From Phenylobacterium sp. (lineage in GTDB: Bacteria; Pseudomonadota; Alphaproteobacteria; Caulobacterales; Caulobacteraceae): 6,632 nucleotides of DNA. This document shows, one piece after another, positions 1-6,632 of the stretch. Location: positions 1 to 6,632 of the forward strand of contig JANXXA010000063.1 of assembly GCA_025350885.1 (NCBI GenBank), written 5' to 3'. The position numbers and the translations under genes are program-made. Below the pieces are notes generated by a model that was not told where the DNA came from, did not search any database, and worked only from the letters and a program-made list of their open reading frames with translations. The stretch's first letter is position 1. Each line of letters opens with the position of its first letter.

Positions 1-38
1 CGCTTGTCCTTGGCCTCGGCATCAATCTCGATGTCCAT
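1..38 (-). CDS. N-terminal fragment of an unidentified protein, cut by left edge
   Basis: Reading leftwards from an ATG at 38-36, twelve codons are visible before the window ends, encoding MDIEIDAEAKDK. A GGGAGA Shine-Dalgarno lies 6 nt before the ATG (positions 45-50 on the plus strand), which is good spacing. The third codon positions are mostly G or C, as in the real genes of this window. The peptide is acidic and charged and has no signal-peptide character. Twelve residues are too few to assign a family. The competing plus-strand readings through 1-60 lack a start in the window and have weaker codon bias. This is a partial gene of unknown function, transcribed away from the rest of the window. 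Confidence 0.4.
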   Translation of the reverse strand, partial: MDIEIDAEAKDK

Positions 39-114
39 CCGCCGTCTCCCGACTTGGCCTGAGCGCGTCAGGTCATGATGGACGAGGTCTGACGGCTTGA
101 CGACGGGGGAATAG

Positions 115-470
115 CCAAGGCCGGAACAGAAGCAGGTCGCGACCACACGAGGCGCTTCACGGCCGATTGAATTCGAAATCCCCATCCCCCTTATCAGCTG
201 CCCCGTCTGCGGCCCGTATGGGAGAGATGATGTTTTCAGCTATGAGCGCCAGGGTGCCGTCGTGCGTCTGTTGTTCCGATGCCTGGACAGCCCGTCCCTT
301 CGGCGCATCAAAGATCCCAAGCAGATTGATCGCTTGGCGGAGGACATCCTATCGGCGGTGGACCGTACGCGTCCGTTTGGGCGAAATGGGACGCGGCACG
401 CGGGGAATTTCTCAAGGCTGCCGCGAAGTCCTGGATCCCGATTGAAAACCTAGTCGCCTTCCTAAACTGA
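115..470 (+). pseudogene. Probable decayed gene with one frameshift; function unknown
   Basis: From 115 (after a TAG at 112-114) a frame without stops reads protein-like text, including a CPVCG motif near 199-213 and the segment KDPKQIDRLAEDILSAVDRT ending near 369. It then degenerates, while the frame starting near 369 takes over sensibly, with SVWAKWDAARGEFLKAAAKS and then WIPIENLVAFLN, stopping at TGA 468-470. Joined at about 355-372, the two halves read like one small protein of roughly 110 residues. No ATG, GTG or TTG start lies ahead of the CPVCG motif in the first frame, so the 5' end also looks lost. The single CxxC could be half of a zinc site. I do not recognise the family. A sequencing error at about 355-372 would give the same picture. 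The coding reading rests on residue composition only. Confidence 0.35.
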
Positions 471-810
471 CTGCCTGGCTCGCCTCTCACGCGAACCGAT
501 GTCACCCAGCGCCTCAGAGCATTCCAGGATGAGCCCTAGGTTTACCTCCAACCGGATGAGCGGGTGACCTCGTCGGGACTTACGCCACGCGCGGCGCGGC
601 CAACAAGGTGATCGACAAGATGGCCTGCGAGCCTGAGTCGCGGTGGTGCTCGTGGCCTCTAGGTAGAGCCTGAAATTTGTACAGCCTATTCGGGACTGCT
701 TCGGGAGGAGGAGCTTGCACGTCTCGAAGGAGGCCACTGCCTGTGAGTCGGGCAAGTTGTGAGCGTGGTACCGAACTGCTCGCATCTCCACCTTCGCTAT
801 ACCCCACGGC
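471..810. other. Stretch without an intact gene; possible coding scraps
   Basis: No open frame here has both a credible start and a ribosome binding site. Short plus-strand pieces read somewhat like protein: TRTDVTQRLRAFQDEP, stopped at TAG 537-539, in the same frame as the end of the upstream decayed gene; TYATRGAANKVIDKMACEPE around 578-637; and LREEELARLEGGHCL, stopped at 744-746. They may be further debris of the same degraded locus. The long minus-strand open frames over this stretch have a composition typical of antisense shadows in GC-rich DNA. No tRNA, repeat array or convincing terminator was seen. Confidence 0.3.
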
Positions 811-839
811 TTGACGACGGAGAACAAAAAGGGAATAAG
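811..839 (+). promoter_or_regulatory. Putative SOS promoter of the sidA-like gene and dnaE
   Basis: TTGACG at 811-816 is an excellent -35 hexamer and also matches the start of the Caulobacter housekeeping -35 (TTGACGS). Seventeen bases later AATAAG at 834-839 is a moderate -10, matching 4 of 6 bases of TATAAT. Transcription would start near 846, giving a leader of about 50 nt before the ATG at 898. Two LexA-like sites cover the spacer, the -10 and the presumed start point, the classic arrangement for repression by blocking RNA polymerase. The -10 is the weak part of this call. Confidence 0.5.
822..836 (+). promoter_or_regulatory. LexA box 1, near-perfect (GAAC-N7-GAAT)
   Basis: GAACAAAAAGGGAAT matches 7 of 8 conserved bases of the alphaproteobacterial LexA operator GAAC-N7-GAAC, with the last C replaced by T. 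It lies in the spacer of the presumed promoter. Its A-rich centre resembles the AT-rich spacers common in strong LexA sites. It starts 17 bp before the perfect second box. Confidence 0.55.
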
Positions 840-853
840 AACGAACACGGAAC
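839..853 (+). promoter_or_regulatory. LexA box 2, perfect (GAAC-N7-GAAC)
   Basis: GAACGAACACGGAAC matches all 8 conserved bases of the alphaproteobacterial LexA operator. It begins at the end of the -10 and covers the presumed transcription start, 45 bp upstream of the ATG at 898. A perfect 8-base match would be expected by chance about 0.2 times in a window of this size on both strands under uniform base composition. Its position in a promoter next to a second box makes chance unlikely. Confidence 0.75.
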
Positions 854-882
854 GGGGCCGGCTTGTCCACAGCCGCGCCCAC

Positions 883-888
883 AGGAGG
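883..888 (+). promoter_or_regulatory. Strong Shine-Dalgarno AGGAGG deciding the small-gene start
   Basis: AGGAGG sits 9 nt before the ATG at 898, which is optimal spacing, and only 2 nt before the ATG at 891, which is too close to use. The ATG at 898 is not in the dnaE frame. This site therefore shows that a separate short gene is translated here, and it argues against an extended dnaE start in this region. Confidence 0.8.
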
Positions 889-897
889 ATATGACCC

Positions 898-987
898 ATG
901 GTTCGTCTGGCCCGAGAATCACTGGCCTTTGCGTCGGTGGCGAGTTTTGTCTGGATGATCTGCGCGGTGGCGGCTCACGTGGGCTGA
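898..987 (+). CDS. sidA: SidA-like SOS-induced cell division inhibitor, 29-aa membrane peptide
   Basis: The gene encodes 29 residues. It begins MVRLARES with two arginines, followed by a hydrophobic stretch from about Leu9 to Ala26 containing Phe17, Trp19 and Met20, and a short HVG tail. This predicts one inner-membrane helix with the N-terminus in the cytoplasm. In Caulobacter crescentus, SidA is a 29-aa single-pass membrane protein made when LexA repression is lifted. It blocks septum constriction through the late divisome proteins FtsW and FtsN. Here the exact length, the membrane helix, the two LexA-like boxes upstream and the strong AGGAGG all agree. I did not compare residues with a stored SidA sequence, so the name rests on architecture and regulation. 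It lies immediately ahead of dnaE on the same strand (29 bp to GTG 1017, 11 bp to ATG 999) and is probably co-transcribed with it. The alternative is an unrelated SOS-induced leader peptide that tunes dnaE translation. Confidence 0.8.
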   Translation: MVRLARESLAFASVASFVWMICAVAAHVG

Positions 988-1016
988 CCGCCGTGCGAAT
1001 GGGGGAGGCAGCAGGC

Positions 1017-4451
<3,435 letters not shown>

Positions 4452-4477
4452 GGCGCCGCCTGGAAGCCGCCGAAAGC

Positions 4478-4768
4478 TTACTTCGGTCTGCGGTGCAGCT
4501 CGGGATAGAGGCCGCTCGGCGCTGTGTTGGTGTCCACGCCGTTGTACGGCTTGAACGGTTCAAAAGGCTTGGGCGCAGGGGGCTGATAGGATTTCGGCGG
4601 TTCATAGGGCTTGGGCGCCTCGTAGGGCTTCGGCGCCTCATAGGGCTTGAACCCCCCGTAGCCGGGCTGGGCCGGAGCCCTGTGTCCCCCGAACGTCCCG
4701 TTCTGAGCGTGGGCGCCGTCAGCCAGGCTGAAGGCGCAGAGCAGACCCAGGATCATTGACCGTTTCAT
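4478..4768 (-). CDS. Secreted proline/tyrosine-rich KPYE-repeat protein, SOS-type promoter
   Basis: The protein has 96 residues. The start at 4768 is supported by GGAGA about 8 nt upstream and by a clean Sec signal peptide directly after it: Lys-Arg at 2-3, a hydrophobic core, and an AHA cleavage site predicted after Ala21. Cys11 lies inside the core without a lipobox, so a lipoprotein is unlikely. The mature part is about 75 residues, low in complexity and basic. It carries tandem KPYEAP-like units over about residues 40-76 (KPYEAP, KPYEAP, KPYEPP, KSYQPP, KPFEPF), then a tail ending LHRRPK. It is probably an extended, disordered periplasmic or secreted protein. I recognise no family and assign no function. 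It converges on dnaE with a 26-bp gap. A perfect LexA box lies just before its start, so induction by DNA damage is predicted. Confidence 0.8.
   Translation of the reverse strand: MKRSMILGLLCAFSLADGAHAQNGTFGGHRAPAQPGYGGFKPYEAPKPYEAPKPYEPPKSYQPPAPKPFEPFKPYNGVDTNTAPSGLYPELHRRPK
4584..4652 (-). repeat. Four tandem 18-bp units encoding the KPYE repeats
   Basis: Units begin near 4602, 4620 and 4638 with the shared core TCATAGGGCTT or TCGTAGGGCTT on the plus strand. A diverged unit (TGATAGGATTTCGGCGG) begins at 4584. The period is 18 bp, six codons, so unit gain or loss keeps the frame. The two central units are nearly identical in DNA, which suggests recent duplication or slippage. Confidence 0.75.
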
Positions 4769-4774
4769 GTTTCT

Positions 4775-4789
4775 GTTCTCCGAATGTTC
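4775..4789 (-). promoter_or_regulatory. Perfect LexA box before the secreted repeat protein
   Basis: GTTCTCCGAATGTTC on the plus strand (GAAC-N7-GAAC on the minus strand, the gene's orientation) matches all 8 conserved bases of the alphaproteobacterial LexA operator. Its edge lies 6 bp from the start codon at 4768 and it overlaps the GGAGA ribosome binding site. It covers the predicted transcription start, so bound LexA should block initiation. It is 230 bp from rpsB, too far to repress that gene directly. Confidence 0.7.
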
Positions 4790-4794
4790 CAACC

Positions 4795-4822
4795 AACATA
4801 CATCCTTGCGGCAGGGCTTCAA
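4795..4822 (-). promoter_or_regulatory. Putative promoter of the secreted repeat protein
   Basis: On the minus strand, TTGAAG (plus 4817-4822) is followed after 16 bp by TATGTT (plus 4795-4800), giving moderate -35 and -10 matches. Transcription would start near 4788, inside the LexA box, giving a leader of only about 20 nt. A 9-bp inverted repeat (AACCAACAT at 4791-4799, ATGTTGGTT at 4828-4836) brackets the element. Confidence 0.4.
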
Positions 4823-4854
4823 CCTCGATGTTGGTTTCAGAACCACCGCGCCGG

Positions 4855-4883
4855 TTGATTTTTCCGCAGCGACCGCCTAAGTC
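4855..4883 (+). promoter_or_regulatory. Putative rpsB promoter, Caulobacter housekeeping type
   Basis: TTGATTT at 4855-4861 and CCTAAGTC at 4876-4883, 14 bp apart, resemble the Caulobacter vegetative consensus TTGACGS-N10-14-GCTANAWC. Transcription would start near 4890 and leave an untranslated leader of about 130 nt before rpsB. Ribosomal protein S2 represses its own operon through the rpsB leader in E. coli; a similar role for this leader is possible, but I did not identify a specific fold. Confidence 0.4.
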
Positions 4884-5021
4884 CGCGCCTTCAATCCACA
4901 CGCAGGCGTTTGGTGGCGTTCGGGGAGACATCCCGACGGCTCCATTCCGGTCCTCCCCAAGACGATGTTCGGCGGGAGGGTGTCTGCGGAGGTTCAACCG
5001 GATAAAGGACGATCAAGGCCC

Positions 5022-6026
5022 ATGGCACTTCCCGAATTTTCTATGCGTCAGCTCCTGGAAGCCGGCGCCCACTTCGGCCACCAGACTCACCGCTGGAACC
5101 CGAAGATGGAGCGCTACATCTTCGGCAGCCGCTCCAACATCCACATCATCGATCTGTCGCAGTCGATCCCGCTGCTGCACCAGGCCCTGGTCAAGGTGCG
5201 CGAAGTCGCCGCGTCCGGCGGCCGGATCCTGTTCGTCGGCACCAAGCGTCAGGCCTCGGAGCCGATCGCCACGGGCGCCCGGCGCTGCGCCCAGTATTAC
5301 GTCAATCACCGCTGGCTGGGCGGCACGCTGACCAACTGGCGCACCGTGTCGGGCTCGATCGCCCGCCTGCGCGAACTGGAAGGGGTGCTGGACGGCGAAC
5401 AGGGCCGCACCAAGAAGGAGCTGCTGCAACTCACCCGCGAGCGCGACAAGCTGGAGCTCTCCCTGGGCGGCATCAAGGACATGGGCGGCATCCCCGACCT
5501 GATGTTCGTGATCGACACCAACAAGGAAGCCATCGCCATCCAGGAAGCGCGCAAGCTCAACATCCCGGTGATCGCGCTCCTGGACACCAACTGCAATCCG
5601 GACGGGATCACGTTCCCGATCCCCGGCAACGACGACGCCGCGCGCGCCATCCAGCTCTATTGCGACCTGATGGCCGATTCGATCCTCGACGGTCTGGCCG
5701 CCGGGCAATCGGCGTCCGGCGTTGACCTGGGCGCCTCGGAGGCTCCGCTGGAGCCGACGCTGGCCCGCCAGATGTCGCCGCAGGCCGCGGAGCCGGCGGC
5801 GGTCGAGCCGAAGATGGCCAAGGCTGAGGCGGCCCCCCACCCGGCCCCCGAACCGGTGGCGGTCGAGCCGGTGGCTGAAGCCGCGCCGGAACCCACAGCC
5901 GAGGCCGCTGCCGAACCGGTCACCGCGCCGGCCGAAGCCGAGCAGGATAGCTCCGCTGCGGACGCTCCGGCTGCAGAAGCCGGGGCCGCCGTGGCCGCAC
6001 AACCGAGTGAAGAGCAGGCGAGCTGA
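5022..6026 (+). CDS. rpsB: 30S ribosomal protein S2 with long C-terminal tail
   Basis: S2 binds late to the 30S head-body junction and is needed for S1 docking and initiation. The start [20 protein letters not shown] is the standard alphaproteobacterial S2 N-terminus. AAGGA lies 12 nt upstream, a longer spacing than ideal, and AAGG lies only 3 nt upstream. Family motifs are visible: HRWNPKM at about 25-31, GGTKRQAS opening at about residue 72, [12 protein letters not shown] from 98, and [19 protein letters not shown] from 188. The globular part ends near residue 235. A further roughly 100 residues of Ala, Pro, Glu and Val follow, to 334 aa in total (E. coli S2 has 241). This tail is acidic and probably disordered. 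Such tails vary in length among alphaproteobacteria; I know no function for them. The gene is followed by tsf, the usual operon partner. Confidence 0.98.
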   Translation: MALPEFSMRQLLEAGAHFGHQTHRWNPKMERYIFGSRSNIHIIDLSQSIPLLHQALVKVREVAASGGRILFVGTKRQASEPIATGARRCAQYYVNHRWLGGTLTNWRTVSGSIARLRELEGVLDGEQGRTKKELLQLTRERDKLELSLGGIKDMGGIPDLMFVIDTNKEAIAIQEARKLNIPVIALLDTNCNPDGITFPIPGNDDAARAIQLYCDLMADSILDGLAAGQSASGVDLGASEAPLEPTLARQMSPQAAEPAAVEPKMAKAEAAPHPAPEPVAVEPVAEAAPEPTAEAAAEPVTAPAEAEQDSSAADAPAAEAGAAVAAQPSEEQAS

Positions 6027-6060
6027 GGCGTTCCGCCTGCCGCTGACCGACCCATCCCAA

Positions 6061-6086
6061 GGGCGGAGTCCGATCGGAGTCCGCCC
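6061..6086 (+). promoter_or_regulatory. Stem-loop in the rpsB-tsf gap
   Basis: GGGCGGA at 6061-6067 pairs with TCCGCCC at 6080-6086. Inside this, TCC and GGA can pair around a GATC loop, with one G-G mismatch between the two stems. The 26-nt palindrome is GC-rich and stable but has no T-run after it. It therefore fits a processing, attenuating or mRNA-stabilising hairpin better than a full intrinsic terminator. It ends 15 nt before the tsf ribosome binding site (AAGGAG, 6102-6107), so it should not mask that site. Confidence 0.5.
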
Positions 6087-6113
6087 GACCTCTGGAATTT
6101 GAAGGAGCTGACC

Positions 6114-6632
6114 ATGGCGGAGATCACCGCTGCGCTGGTCAAGGACCTGCGCGAAAAGTCTGGCGTTGGCATGATGGACTGTAAGGCCGCCTTGCAGGAG
6201 ACCGGCGGCGACGTGGCCGCGGCCATGGACTGGCTGCGCGTCAAGGGGCTGTCGAAGGCCGCCAAGAAGGCCGACCGTGCGGCGGCCGAGGGTCTGGTTG
6301 CCGGCGCCATCGCCACCGACGGCCTGAGCGGGGTGCTCATCGAGCTCAACGCCGAGACCGACTTTGTCTCCAAGAACGAGACCTTTCAGGCCGCCGCGCG
6401 CGATATCGCCCAGGTGGCGCTCAGCGTCGAGGGCGTCGAGGCCATTGCCGCGGCCAAGACGGCCAGGGGCGAGGTGGTGTCCGATATGGTCACCAACCTG
6501 ATCGCCACCATCGGCGAGAACATGCGCCTGCGCCGTACGGCCCGCCTCAGCGTCAGCCAGGGCGCGGTTTCGCTCTACCTGCACAACGCCCAGGGCGAAG
6601 GCGTCGGTCGGCTGGGCGTGATCGTGGCGCTG
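6114..6632 (+). CDS. tsf: Elongation factor Ts, N-terminal 173 residues (cut by right edge)
   Basis: EF-Ts is the guanine nucleotide exchange factor for EF-Tu in the cytoplasm. The start has AAGGAG at 6102-6107, 6 nt upstream, and opens [20 protein letters not shown] followed by MDCKAALQE, the family's UBA-like N-terminal domain. The TDFV motif that contacts EF-Tu near its magnesium site is at residues 82-85, within [10 protein letters not shown]. The first half of the core domain follows. The window stops in frame at residue 173 of an expected 285-310. It is co-directional with rpsB across an 87-nt gap, the conserved bacterial arrangement. Confidence 0.98.
   Translation, partial: MAEITAALVKDLREKSGVGMMDCKAALQETGGDVAAAMDWLRVKGLSKAAKKADRAAAEGLVAGAIATDGLSGVLIELNAETDFVSKNETFQAAARDIAQVALSVEGVEAIAAAKTARGEVVSDMVTNLIATIGENMRLRRTARLSVSQGAVSLYLHNAQGEGVGRLGVIVAL

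Noticed and set aside
891..893. ATG in the dnaE frame right after AGGAGG
   Set aside because: The spacing of 2 nt is too short for initiation. The same Shine-Dalgarno fits the ATG at 898 in another frame with 9 nt spacing.
462..899. 145-aa minus-strand open frame opposite the sidA-like promoter
   Set aside because: Low-complexity Arg/Ser/Pro-rich text, no ribosome binding site, and it runs antisense through the promoter and operators. It is a shadow of GC-rich sequence.
4470..4486. Small hairpin CCGAA/TTCGG between dnaE and the convergent gene as a shared terminator
   Set aside because: The stem is only 5 bp with a 7-nt loop and there is no T-run on either strand, so it is too weak to call.
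4719..4997. Minus-strand 92-aa frame overlapping the divergent intergenic region
   Set aside because: It overlaps both promoters and the start of the secreted protein in another frame, has no ribosome binding site, and does not look like a protein.
5013..6584. 523-aa minus-strand open frame covering rpsB and part of tsf
   Set aside because: It is antisense to two unmistakable conserved genes, is compositionally biased, and has no recognisable motif.

Overview
The window looks like a chromosomal segment of a GC-rich alphaproteobacterium, most likely from the Caulobacterales (Caulobacter, Phenylobacterium and relatives). This rests on the DnaE and S2 sequence types, on the alphaproteobacterial LexA operators (GAAC-N7-GAAC), on a Caulobacter-style promoter before rpsB, and on a 29-codon gene with the hallmarks of the Caulobacter SOS division inhibitor SidA. 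Genus is inference from sequence features; no search was run.

Layout. Positions 1-38 hold the first 12 codons of an unidentified minus-strand gene running off the left edge. Positions 115-470 hold a coding-like stretch broken by a frameshift (a probable decayed gene). Positions 471-810 hold only scraps of open frame. At 811-853 a promoter-like element carries two adjacent LexA-box-like sites, one perfect and one with 7 of 8 bases. It is followed by an ideal Shine-Dalgarno and a 29-aa membrane peptide gene (898-987, sidA-like). The replicative DNA polymerase III alpha subunit gene dnaE begins 29 bp later (GTG 1017, or ATG 999) and ends at 4451. Convergent to it is a 96-aa secreted, proline/tyrosine-rich repeat protein (4768-4478, minus). 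A third, perfect LexA box lies directly between its promoter-like element and its start codon. Divergent from that gene, rpsB (5022-6026) encodes ribosomal protein S2 with a long Ala/Pro/Glu tail, and tsf (6114 to the right edge) encodes EF-Ts. The two are separated by an 87-nt gap containing a stem-loop.

How it fits together. The right part is the conserved translation pair rpsB-tsf. The left part is a DNA damage module: LexA appears to control a small cell-division inhibitor placed immediately ahead of the replicative polymerase, so division arrest and possibly polymerase supply could respond together to damage. The less expected part is the second SOS-type gene, an exported KPYE-repeat protein of unknown function with its own LexA operator. 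The sidA-like gene is easy to miss: it is very short and lies inside a spurious N-terminal extension of the dnaE reading frame.
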